DNA of 64,000 nucleotides. It comes from Herbaspirillum seropedicae. GTDB lineage: Bacteria; Pseudomonadota; Gammaproteobacteria; Burkholderiales; Burkholderiaceae_D. Both the position numbers and the translations under genes were made by a program. Below the pieces are notes generated by a model. It was not told the origin of the DNA, searched no databases, and worked only from the letters and a program-made list of their open reading frames with translations. Location of the stretch: NCBI RefSeq assembly GCF_001040945.1, contig NZ_CP011930.1, positions 620,001 to 684,000 of the forward strand, written 5' to 3'. Positions 8,661 to 16,493 of this stretch are shown here, piece by piece (the first letter of the stretch is position 1; every line of letters begins with the position of its first letter).

Positions 8661-9899
8661 TCAGGAGGTGTGGGAAGACGACGTCTCCGGCAGGGTCGCC
8701 GCTGGCGCCGCTGGTGGCGCCAGCCGCCAGGTCATGGCAATGAGGAAGGACATCATGGCCGAACCCACCAGGAACCAGAAGGCGGCCAGGTAAGCGCCAT
8801 TGAACGCGACGATCAGGCTGCCCATGACCACCGGGGCGATCGAGCCGGCCAGCTGGCCGCCAAAATTCATCAGGCCGGTGGCGCTGCCGATCAGGTGCGA
8901 AGGGAAGTGCTTCAGCGGGACGGAAAAGACGGTGGCGTAGACAAAATTGAATGACAGCAGGCACAAGGTCCAGTAGACCACCAGCAACTCGATGACCGTG
9001 GTGGAGATCATGAGCGCCAGAAACACCGCGCAAGCCAGCGCGCCACCCATCATGAAGTACTTCTCACGCCCCTTGCCGTGCTTGTCCAGCAGCCAGCCCA
9101 CTACATTGGTGCCCAGAAACGCCAGCAGATAAGGGATCGCCGATGCGATGCCGATATGCAGCAGATCGATCTGATACACCTTCAACAGAAAGGAAGGCAT
9201 CCAGGAGATCATCCCGATATAGACGATGCTGGTACAGAACCAGATGGCGGTGAGGCGCAAGGCGGTGGGATTCTTGACCAGCTCGCGCAGTTGATTCTTT
9301 GGACGCGCGGCGCTTCTTGCCTGTTGTGCGGCCATGCCGCTTCTCAGCGCCAGCCACAGGATCGCGGCCACGATCATGCCCACGAAGGCAAGAATGTGGA
9401 AGGTGCCGCGCCAGCCGAGATAGACCACCGTCAGCGCCACCATTCCCGAGCCGACCGCATTGCCCAGAAAGACCGTGGAGATCAGAAAGGATTTGGCGCG
9501 TGCACGCTCTTGTTGCGGAAAGACTTCCGCGACGGTGACCGAGCTGGCAGGGGAGAAGCATCCTTCTCCGGCGCCGAACAGGAAGCGGATCAGCAGCAGT
9601 GAGGCGAATGACCAGGCCATGCTGGTGAGCCCGGTAAACAAGGACCAGGCCACCACACACATGACAACGACGATGCGTGAGCCGTAGCGGTCGGACAGCC
9701 ATCCGCCCATGAGTTGCATGAGCGCATAGCTGACGTAGAAGGCGCTGAGCACCATGCCGGCCTGTTGCGCATCCAGGGCGAATTCCTTGCTGATCGGTAT
9801 GATCGCCGTGCTCATCACGATGCGGTCTGCATAGCCCACGGCCCAGGCCAGGAACAGGGCCGACAGGCAGATCATTTTCTGCGCTCGCGTAGTTGCCAT
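8661..9899 (-). CDS. MFS transporter, anion:cation symporter (ACS) type
   Basis: A 412-residue permease with twelve predicted membrane segments. The first helix reads LFLAWAVGYADRIVMSTAI, and the MFS loop motif GGWLSDRYGSR follows helix 2, typical of the ACS family that carries organic anions such as hexuronates, phthalate and acyl-amino acids. The ATG at 9899 is preferred: GAGGAG is 9 bases from it but only 3 from the ATG at 9905. First gene of the operon and divergent from a LysR regulator. Uptake of N-acylated D-amino acids or their products is inferred from its partners. Confidence 0.88.
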   Translation of the reverse strand: MATTRAQKMICLSALFLAWAVGYADRIVMSTAIIPISKEFALDAQQAGMVLSAFYVSYALMQLMGGWLSDRYGSRIVVVMCVVAWSLFTGLTSMAWSFASLLLIRFLFGAGEGCFSPASSVTVAEVFPQQERARAKSFLISTVFLGNAVGSGMVALTVVYLGWRGTFHILAFVGMIVAAILWLALRSGMAAQQARSAARPKNQLRELVKNPTALRLTAIWFCTSIVYIGMISWMPSFLLKVYQIDLLHIGIASAIPYLLAFLGTNVVGWLLDKHGKGREKYFMMGGALACAVFLALMISTTVIELLVVYWTLCLLSFNFVYATVFSVPLKHFPSHLIGSATGLMNFGGQLAGSIAPVVMGSLIVAFNGAYLAAFWFLVGSAMMSFLIAMTWRLAPPAAPAATLPETSSSHTS

Positions 9900-10027
9900 T
9901 GGCATCTTCTCCTCAATATTGTCGATGTTCTTGATGTCGGATGATCGGCAAGCCGCGCCATCATCTGCATGTGTCGACTATAGGAGAGCGGGCTGGCCAT
10001 CGTCCAATGAGAAGAAATTGCTGCCCC

Positions 10028-10042
10028 ATAACCTAAGGTTAT
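10028..10042. promoter_or_regulatory. perfect LysR-type T-N11-A palindrome
   Basis: ATAACCT-A-AGGTTAT is a perfect 15-base palindrome in the gap between the divergent MFS and LysR genes. Its core TAACCTAAGGTTA fits the T-N11-A rule for LysR-family recognition sites. It lies 31 bases before the lysR start, where autoregulation and activation of the divergent operon would be expected. Confidence 0.65.
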
Positions 10043-10072
10043 ATACTTGTTTGTCCATTGTCTGGAGCTGCC

Positions 10073-10960
10073 ATGCGCCTGCGTCATATCGAGATTTTCA
10101 GCGCCATCATGCAGACCGGCAGCGCCATCGGGGCGGCAAGATTGCTCAACGTGACGCAGCCGGCCATCAGCAAGATGCTGCGACACGCCGAACAAACGGT
10201 GGGCTTTGCATTGTTTCTGCGTTCGGGTGGGAAGCTGGTTCCCACCCCGGAAGCATTACGGCTGCAGCAGGAATTGCAGCCTTTTGATGAACAGCTGGCG
10301 CGCATCCGGCGGGTGGTCAGCAATCTCGCCAGCGGGAGCGAGGCGCCCTTGCGCATTGCAGCCACGCCGGCCATTGCGCATCATCTTGCACCCAAGGCCG
10401 TGGCATTGTGGTGCCAGGCGCATCCCGATTCAGAATGCCTGCTGTCGGCCTCGCATACCCGTGAACTGCTGTACTCGCTGTTGCTCAACGAGGTCGATAT
10501 CGCCCTGACCATGCAGCCGATCTCGCATCCCAACCTGATCACCACGGTCGTGTGCGACTGTGACATCTATGCCATCGCGCCGGCCCAGTGGTGGCCGCAA
10601 GAGCGGCTCGATACTCCCATCACGCCAGATGAGATTGCCGGACAGCCTTTCATCTCCATCGATATCCGCTCCCATCTGGGAGCATCGGTATCAGCGTGGC
10701 TGGCAGGCGTGTCTCCCCCTCCCGATGTCAAGGTCACGGTGCAGACCTATACCTTGGCGCGATCGCTGGTAGAGGCGCGTATTGGCATCGCCGTGGTCGA
10801 TCACTTCACCGCCAAGGCAGGGCACGCAGACAAGGAAATACAGATGCGCCGGATCGACTTGCCTACGGCCAACAAGGTCTACGCCATCACCAATCGTTCC
10901 AGGCCGGCGCCCAAATCGGCGAATTTCCTGTTGGAGGCAATCCGTTCCTTGCCGGACTGA
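10073..10960 (+). CDS. LysR-family transcriptional regulator
   Basis: A 295-residue regulator. The N-terminal helix-turn-helix reads MRLRHIEIFSAIMQTGSAIG and then LNVTQPAISKMLRHAEQTVG, followed by a substrate-binding domain of two alpha/beta lobes. The start at 10073 has CTGGAG 5 bases upstream; an in-frame TTG at 10058 is less likely. It is divergent from the MFS/D-aminoacylase/amidase operon and almost certainly controls it. The effector is probably a D-amino acid or N-acyl-D-amino acid, by inference. It converges with the metallo-hydrolase gene downstream. Confidence 0.9.
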   Translation: MRLRHIEIFSAIMQTGSAIGAARLLNVTQPAISKMLRHAEQTVGFALFLRSGGKLVPTPEALRLQQELQPFDEQLARIRRVVSNLASGSEAPLRIAATPAIAHHLAPKAVALWCQAHPDSECLLSASHTRELLYSLLLNEVDIALTMQPISHPNLITTVVCDCDIYAIAPAQWWPQERLDTPITPDEIAGQPFISIDIRSHLGASVSAWLAGVSPPPDVKVTVQTYTLARSLVEARIGIAVVDHFTAKAGHADKEIQMRRIDLPTANKVYAITNRSRPAPKSANFLLEAIRSLPD

Positions 10961-10984
10961 GGGGGCGATGAAGAGGGCCGGTCC

Positions 10985-11968
10985 TCAGTTGCCCACGTCC
11001 CGCACGACGGCCGAGTAAGGAATGGGCGCCCAGGCAAAGCCATCTCCCGCGCGGAGGATATGCCCCAGTCCAGGAAAGGAGAGGTGCGGTCCCGCAACCA
11101 GTTCATGCGACTGCGCCAGCGCTTCCAGCGCTGCTATCCGGGTTCGGGCGGCCTGCGCCTCGTCTGCATCGAAATCCACGGTCACGTTCGGATGGGGAAG
11201 TTGCACCTCTGCGGCATGGATGATATCGCCGACGACGCGCATCCGACGACCTCGGCTTTCGATGTCGTAGAAGCTATGACCCGGCGTGTGGCCCGGCGCC
11301 GGAATGGCTTCTATGCCCGGGAACAGGGTCGTTCTTCCGCTGAATGTCCTGATGCGTCCCGCCGCCAGATAGGGCGCCAGCGCTGCCCGTCCTTCAACGA
11401 ACATCTGCTGGTGGCTGGCCTTGGCCTGCGCTTTGGCGGAATCACTCATCCAGTAATCCAGCTCGCTCTTGGCCAGGAAGACATCTGCGTTGGGAAACTG
11501 CCTTTCACCGTCTCGGGCCAGACCTGCCGAATGGTCGCCATGGACATGCGTCAAGAGCACGGCATCAATGGAGGCGGGATCATAGCCGGCGATCTTGAGC
11601 GTCTCGACCAGATGGCCGCAGCAAGAACCAAAGACCTTGCCGGCGCCGCTATCGATCAGAATGCGTCGTTCGCCGGTATCGATCAGAAAGGCATTGATGG
11701 AGGTTTCACGATTCACCGGCTCCCCGGCATCGCGGAACTGGGCAGTCAGCGCGTGCTTGTCCATGCCATGCATGATCTGGTCGAAAGGCACAGGGGTGGT
11801 GCCGTCGGTCAGCACCGTGACTTTGAAGTCACCAACAAGCACGCGATAAATCCCAGGAGTTTGAGAGAAGGTTTGTGCCGCCGTCAATTGCGGGCCATCG
11901 GCAGCGTGGACGGTTGCCGCACTCATTGCCGAGAGTACGGATGCGAAAATCAGGACAATCAGTTTCAT
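10985..11968 (-). CDS. exported MBL-fold metallo-hydrolase
   Basis: A 327-residue protein with a signal peptide (MKLIVLIFASVLSAMSAATVHA, cleavage near residue 22). The metallo-beta-lactamase-fold motif HVHGDHSAG is clear, followed by PAPGHTPGHS, VVGDIIH and a late histidine (AGPHLSFPGLGH), giving a binuclear zinc site. The length and N-terminal layout (ADGPQLTAAQTFSQTPGIYRVLVGDF) match a group of periplasmic hydrolases of unclear substrate that are often annotated near lactonases. The start at 11968 places the hydrophobic stretch at the N terminus. Divergent from an HxlR regulator that probably controls it. Confidence 0.88.
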   Translation of the reverse strand: MKLIVLIFASVLSAMSAATVHAADGPQLTAAQTFSQTPGIYRVLVGDFKVTVLTDGTTPVPFDQIMHGMDKHALTAQFRDAGEPVNRETSINAFLIDTGERRILIDSGAGKVFGSCCGHLVETLKIAGYDPASIDAVLLTHVHGDHSAGLARDGERQFPNADVFLAKSELDYWMSDSAKAQAKASHQQMFVEGRAALAPYLAAGRIRTFSGRTTLFPGIEAIPAPGHTPGHSFYDIESRGRRMRVVGDIIHAAEVQLPHPNVTVDFDADEAQAARTRIAALEALAQSHELVAGPHLSFPGLGHILRAGDGFAWAPIPYSAVVRDVGN

Positions 11969-12090
11969 CACTATCACCATCAAAGTAAGATAAACAGTCT
12001 CAACAGCATCAACAACATTCACAACATCAACAGCCGCGACAGGCAGCTTGTGGCTGATAATGGTGAGCCCTAAGTGACGATAGTTAAAGT

Positions 12091-12108
12091 ACTAACCTGA
12101 CGGTAAGT
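12091..12108. promoter_or_regulatory. near-perfect palindrome abutting HxlR start, candidate operator
   Basis: ACTAACC-TGAC-GGTAAGT: seven-base arms with one mismatch, ending on the base before the regulator's ATG. In the gap between the divergent metallo-hydrolase and HxlR genes it is the most symmetrical element, so autorepression is likely. It also takes up the space where a ribosome site would normally lie. Confidence 0.45.
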
Positions 12109-12483
12109 ATGGAAAAAGAGAGAAAAAAATTCCGCCAGATTGACTGCAGCGTGTTTCTGGCGGATTGTCCCGCGCGCGACGTGTTGGCGCTGCTGGCCGA
12201 AAAATGGACCCTGCTCGTCTTGCACGCGTTAAGTGAGAAGACGTATCGAACAGCTGAGTTGAGAAGGCGCATTGGCGGCGTATCGGAAAAGATGCTGATC
12301 CAGGCCTTGCGCCGTCTTGAGCAACATGGTCTGGTAAGTCGCATGAGCTACCAGACCGTTCCGCCGCATGTTGAATATTCGCTGACACCGCTGGGGGTAT
12401 CGTTGAGCAGCATCGTTTGCGCCTTGGATACGTGGGTGGAGACGCACGCATTGGAAATCAGCGGGTGGGAGAACAAGCACTAA
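12109..12483 (+). CDS. HxlR-family winged-helix transcriptional regulator
   Basis: A 124-residue protein with the HxlR signature: cysteines near the N terminus (IDCSVFLADCPARD), LLAEKWTLLVLHALSEKTYRTAELRRRIGGVSEKMLIQALRRLEQHGLV, and wing PPHVEYSLTPLG. The region before the ATG has no good Shine-Dalgarno sequence, so translation may be weak or the transcript nearly leaderless. It is divergent from the exported MBL-fold hydrolase and followed by a methyltransferase. It is a second, distinct HxlR regulator of the window and shares little sequence with the one at 1506-1904 outside the core. Confidence 0.88.
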   Translation: MEKERKKFRQIDCSVFLADCPARDVLALLAEKWTLLVLHALSEKTYRTAELRRRIGGVSEKMLIQALRRLEQHGLVSRMSYQTVPPHVEYSLTPLGVSLSSIVCALDTWVETHALEISGWENKH

Positions 12484-12539
12484 TTGGCATCCAGCGGCAA
12501 CCAGCGTCATTGATGAGTATTGATAACAAGAGGAAGAAG

Positions 12540-13145
12540 ATGGAAAAGAAAGTGGCAGGAACCGCCGGCTATGGAGAAAACGCGGCGCAGTTGGCAACGC
12601 AGTATGAAAGCATCGAATTCGAGGCCCTCCATCACGACGTCCTTCATTTGTTTCCAACCCAGCCCAGCGCGATCCTGGACATTGGCGCAGGCTCTGGCCG
12701 CGACTCCGCTGCGCTGGCGCGCAAGGGACACGCTGTCACGGCAATAGAACCTTCGAAGGAATTACGCGAAGAAGGCCAGCGACGTCACGCCTTGCTCGAT
12801 ATCCACTGGATTGATGATCATCTTCCTGATCTGCAGGTGGCCAAGCGACTGGGGCGAACTTTTGACTTGATATTGCTCACCGCGGTATGGATGCATCTGG
12901 AAAAACAGGAGCGGGAAATTGCGATGCAGGCGATTGCCGGGTTGTTAGGTCCCGAGGGGAAGGTCATGATGACACTGCGGCATGGTCCTGTTCCTCCAGG
13001 CAGGCAGATGTTTGATGTCTCACCGCACGAAACTGTTGAACTGGCGGCGCAATCCGGTTTGCAGGCGCGACACCTCAGCGAACGTGCCGATATGTTCGAC
13101 CGTACTGATGTACGTTGGAGTGTCGTTGTGTTGGAGAAGGTGTAG
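12540..13145 (+). CDS. class I SAM-dependent methyltransferase
   Basis: A 201-residue enzyme. Motif I is ILDIGAGSGRDSAALARKG, followed by VTAIEPS (acidic end of strand 2), IHWIDDHLPDL and a post-motif LLGPEGKVMMTLRHGP. The fold is Methyltransf_25-like. The start at 12540 is set by AAGAGGAAGAAG immediately upstream; the open frame extends into the HxlR gene but without a start signal. It lies 56 bases after the HxlR gene and may be cotranscribed. Substrate not predictable. Confidence 0.82.
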   Translation: MEKKVAGTAGYGENAAQLATQYESIEFEALHHDVLHLFPTQPSAILDIGAGSGRDSAALARKGHAVTAIEPSKELREEGQRRHALLDIHWIDDHLPDLQVAKRLGRTFDLILLTAVWMHLEKQEREIAMQAIAGLLGPEGKVMMTLRHGPVPPGRQMFDVSPHETVELAAQSGLQARHLSERADMFDRTDVRWSVVVLEKV

Positions 13146-13276
13146 CAGTAGTGATCCGGCTTTCGCATTTCATCGTAGGACCCGATCCCGGCCTGGCCGG
13201 ACGTATGAAGGAGCTGTCTTCAGTCGCCATGTTTCTCGGCATGTTCATCAACACAAGATCAATTCACGCTGGCACG

Positions 13277-14101
13277 ATGCCAGTCATGAGCCGTCTGCTC
13301 ATTGCAGCCCTGCTGCTGCTCTTGTCCGCTTGCGCCAGCGACCCCTTGGCGAACGCCGATGCCATGACGCAAGCGGCTGGCTTGCGGCGCGAGCTCACCA
13401 GGAGCGGTCCCTTCCTGCTGACCGCCTATGTGCGCATCAGCCGCCTGGACCAGCCGTTGAACCTGTATATCGAGGGCGATGGCCTGGCCTGGCGTAGCCG
13501 CTACGAGCCCTCTGCAGATCCCACGCCGCGCAAAGCCTTGGGATTGTCGCTGGCGGCGGCGGACAACAGCGCCAACATGGTCTACCTGGCGCGACCTTGC
13601 CAATTCACGCCCATGGCCAGCAACCCCGCCTGCAATGTCGGCTATTGGACGGGCAAACGATTTGCTCCCGAGGTGGTAGCGGCGATGAACGAGGCGGTCG
13701 GGCATTACCTTGAACGCGTTCCTGGTCAGCGTGTCAATCTGGTCGGATATTCCGGCGGCGGCGCCATCGCGGTGTTGATCGCCGCACGCCGCAACGATGT
13801 GGCCACCGTGCGCACGGTGGCTGGAAATCTGGATCACGTCGCGTTGAACCGCTGGCACAAGGTGACGCCGATGTCGGATTCACTCAACGCCATCGATGTG
13901 GCAAGCCGCGTCGCCGGGATTGCGCAACTTCATTTCAGTGGAAGCGACGACGTCATCGTGCCGGAGCGGTTTGCCAGGGCGTTCGTCCAGCAGGTCGGGG
14001 CCTGCGCGCATCTGAGGGTGCTACCTGGGTTATCCCATGAGGGAGACTGGGCGGCGATATGGCCGAGCTTGCTGAGGGAGGCGCCGTACTGTGATCATTG
14101 A
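13277..14101 (+). CDS. alpha/beta-hydrolase-fold lipoprotein
   Basis: About 274 residues with a lipoprotein signal (RLLIAALLLLLSAC, lipid-modified Cys19), so it should be membrane-anchored and face the periplasm. The nucleophile elbow is GYSGGGA, and a late aspartate (GSDDVIVP) and histidine (LSHEGDW) complete a serine-hydrolase triad. The family is seen across Proteobacteria as putative lipoproteins without known substrate. Start choice is uncertain: ATGs at 13277 and 13286 both precede the signal, and neither has a strong ribosome site. Confidence 0.75.
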   Translation: MPVMSRLLIAALLLLLSACASDPLANADAMTQAAGLRRELTRSGPFLLTAYVRISRLDQPLNLYIEGDGLAWRSRYEPSADPTPRKALGLSLAAADNSANMVYLARPCQFTPMASNPACNVGYWTGKRFAPEVVAAMNEAVGHYLERVPGQRVNLVGYSGGGAIAVLIAARRNDVATVRTVAGNLDHVALNRWHKVTPMSDSLNAIDVASRVAGIAQLHFSGSDDVIVPERFARAFVQQVGACAHLRVLPGLSHEGDWAAIWPSLLREAPYCDH

Positions 14102-14182
14102 GAGGTCGACAGACCAGAGGGGCCTGCTGGTGCTTGCCCGACCTTTAGTCTGAGCGAAATTTTCCCGGACTGCGTCCCGTCA

Positions 14183-14240
14183 GTTCCTGTTGACGCAGGA
14201 ACCCGTCTGGCCAAGGTGCGTTCCTATGCGCCTTGGCCAG
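14183..14240. other. two adjacent stem-loops between converging genes
   Basis: GTTCCTG-N6-CAGGAAC (14183-14202) is a perfect 7-base stem. It is followed by CTGGCCAAGG-N14-CCTTGGCCAG (14207-14240), a perfect 10-base stem. Neither is followed by a T tract on either strand. They lie between the converging lipoprotein and islet genes and may act as transcript-end barriers. Confidence 0.5.
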
Positions 14241-14323
14241 GCCGTGAGGCAGTGAATATAGGTCCATCTGCATACGGATTATTGGAACGCATCTCACGCC
14301 TATTTATGAGGGGGGGAGTGCAC

Positions 14324-14728
14324 TCAAAATAGGGGTAACCGTGCCCGGATCCAATCCCATTTGGTGGGAGGGATCGATATCGACTGCATGGGACTTTCCC
14401 TAGCGCTGTCGAAATAGATGATTGAATCTACTCCTTCAGTCAGATCACGTTCAGTCGCCGAATTCACGTAGTAAGAGAAGTAGCGCTCGGCGAGTAAATC
14501 CCCGGACCTACCGAAGACCTGGAGTCTGATTTTGGTACCGTTCTTGATGTCGGCCCCGCACAGCTTGATGTCGTACATTGCACCATGAAATATCTTCTCG
14601 CCACCGTTTAGATCCTTCGTGAAGGATTCGCAGCGTCCATAGGTCGGTTGAGCAAGGTGGGCGCAAAGACCAAATCCAATATAGACCACCAACGCTATGC
14701 CAATGAGTTTAACGGCTCTAGTCTGCAT
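14324..14728 (-). CDS. small membrane-anchored protein of unknown function
   Basis: A 134-residue protein not recognised as a named family. Residues 7-25 (KLIGIALVVYIGFGLCAHLA) form a membrane anchor or uncleaved signal. The remainder looks like a small beta-rich domain outside the membrane, with two cysteines (CESF, KLCGAD) that could form a disulfide. Its start overlaps the end of the upstream DUF6402-like gene by 34 bases, implying coupled expression. Codon use and base composition are AT-richer than in the flanks. An immunity-type role for the upstream protein is possible, by inference only. Confidence 0.7.
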   Translation of the reverse strand: MQTRAVKLIGIALVVYIGFGLCAHLAQPTYGRCESFTKDLNGGEKIFHGAMYDIKLCGADIKNGTKIRLQVFGRSGDLLAERYFSYYVNSATERDLTEGVDSIIYFDSARESPMQSISIPPTKWDWIRARLPLF

Positions 14729-15915
14729 ATCTCGCCAAGTTTGAACACGATAGGTTTTTTCAGTTTGAGGTACACGGGCTTCGAATAGATCATGAAATCT
14801 TGGCCTCTGTCATGTTTCTCCCGCCATCGATTGTAGTCAGCGTTAAAGACCGGGAAATAGACATCTGACTCCCTGAAATTAGCGAAGAAACTCCTGCGGG
14901 TGTCTACCGGTTTGTTGATGGCCTTTACCCATATATCAATATCTAAATCCCTCTTTGGTTTATTAGACCCTATAAGCCATGTACCTGGCGCAATGATAAT
15001 TCCATGCCTATTCCAGTGCCCCAAATATTGTTCGCCATTGAATGAGTAGTTGTCTTTCACGTAAGCGTAGACATGCGTAATCGTGCCAACGGCGTCGAGG
15101 CAATAAAGGCTTTTTGATTTTTCGTATCTGAAATACTTTTCGCCGGAGATGTCAACGCTACCGACAGCGACGTAGATATTGAAGTTTGCCAATGCTCCCG
15201 TAAGATCTGTCAGGGTGAAGCCATCAAAGGTATCTCCGTCACTTAGTGAGGAGAGTTGAAATTGCCAGTCGATGTGAAATTGCAGAAGATCTGTCAAAGA
15301 TTGAGATGTGTTGAAGCTAAGATCGTTGGTTCGCTCCTCTGAAAACCGTTTTCTTATTCTCGTCAGAATCTTCTGTTTGGCTGAATCAACGGCGGCGGCA
15401 TTGTAGATGTCTTTGGACAAGAGTTCTTCATATTTTTTCTTGACGATCCCAAACTTCAGCACCCATTCAAGCGTCACATCGGTGTCGTTGATCGGCTGGA
15501 TCGACTTTGGATTGTTGTCATAGATGTGGGCGGGACCGGAAAACCACCTTCGCGCCAGTTTCGCCGAGACAGTCCAGCCCAAATTGTCCATGGCAACGGG
15601 CACATCCTGAAGATCGAAAATAGGCGGATTGTCGCAAACCTCTACTTCCAGTTGTTCAGGTTGCGCTTTCTTCTTTTGTTGGCTCGCTTTGGGATTCTGT
15701 ATGTCTTGCGGCGGCGCAGATCGCTCCTGAGTCTTTTCTGCCGTCGCAGTGGGTATGGGCGGAGGTGGCTTCACGCCGGGGGCGGCTCTGTCAATCGCTA
15801 TGCCTCTTGGTGTGTTCAGTGGGATGCATCCTCGAATTGCGCTGAATTCTTTTAATTTGGATCCGAATAGACCTTTCTGCAGGTGGTAATACGGGGCCTT
15901 TTTCACGTCCGCCAT
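14695..15915 (-). CDS. DUF6402-like protein, possible type VI secretion cargo
   Basis: A 406-residue protein. Residues 1-45 are followed by a low-complexity proline/lysine-rich linker (about 46-90), then a conserved domain: DVPVAMDNLGWTVSAKLARRWF, FTLTDLTGALANFNIYVAVG, then YVKDNYSF and YLGHWNRHG, ending in DFMIYSKPVYLKLKKPI. I recognise this pattern from memory as DUF6402, found in Burkholderiales and often near type VI secretion genes; there is no catalytic motif I can name. The gene overlaps the small membrane protein downstream. The AT-rich composition suggests horizontal acquisition. No VgrG, Hcp or PAAR gene is in the window. Confidence 0.7.
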   Translation of the reverse strand: MADVKKAPYYHLQKGLFGSKLKEFSAIRGCIPLNTPRGIAIDRAAPGVKPPPPIPTATAEKTQERSAPPQDIQNPKASQQKKKAQPEQLEVEVCDNPPIFDLQDVPVAMDNLGWTVSAKLARRWFSGPAHIYDNNPKSIQPINDTDVTLEWVLKFGIVKKKYEELLSKDIYNAAAVDSAKQKILTRIRKRFSEERTNDLSFNTSQSLTDLLQFHIDWQFQLSSLSDGDTFDGFTLTDLTGALANFNIYVAVGSVDISGEKYFRYEKSKSLYCLDAVGTITHVYAYVKDNYSFNGEQYLGHWNRHGIIIAPGTWLIGSNKPKRDLDIDIWVKAINKPVDTRRSFFANFRESDVYFPVFNADYNRWREKHDRGQDFMIYSKPVYLKLKKPIVFKLGEICRLEPLNSLA

Positions 15916-16493
15916 CGATACTCCATGAATGATTTGAGCAAGTATTTCAACAGTCTCGATTGAGCATTTTGATAGACCTCTCGCAGAGCATTTGGGGATC
16001 TGTTTTCACCACGGTCAGCTTTCCGCTCGGGGCTTGAGCCTGCCGTCGAAATGACTAAGGCGCATGCCATCAAGGTCTTGTTGCTGGAACTCTGGGACTG
16101 GTCGTAAATGACGAGAGGTAGTTAGCGATGGAGAGAGAAGCTCGCTGTTGGGGAGGATGATATTCCGACCGGACTATGAAGAAGACGGATCCCAGCAAGA
16201 AAACAGCTGAGCTAGAAGGAAAACTTGGCGAATATTAAATTTATTCGGACTGATATGCCTGAGGCGCGGCGTCCAATGGTGACTTTAGCGAATTCTCGTA
16301 CGAGGTGTATTTGCAGAAGGCGCTGTTGTTCTGGCAAGTAGTTGATGCGTCCCACGCAATACTTGGCGATTCAGGTTGAAGAGCTCACTGGCAGTACGCT
16401 GTTGCCCATTGGCCAGGAGTCATCATCGTTCCTGGCCATTGATAGACAAGCTCTATGTTCAACGGATGTTTTTCTGCCAGCGCTGCAATTCAT
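15916..16493. other. AT-richer intergenic region with one long hairpin
   Basis: About 580 bases upstream of the DUF6402-like gene and downstream of amt. No convincing gene is seen; short frames (such as 16342-16536 on the plus strand) lack family features. TGGCCAGGA-N11-TCCTGGCCA (16410-16438) is a perfect 9-base stem after the amt stop but has no T tract. The region shares the lower GC of the islet and may be decayed foreign DNA. Confidence 0.5.

Noticed and set aside
10956..10989. ACTGAGG ... CCTCAGT as terminator between LysR and the MBL gene
   Set aside because: Loop is about 20 bases, stem only 7 and no T tract; too weak to call.
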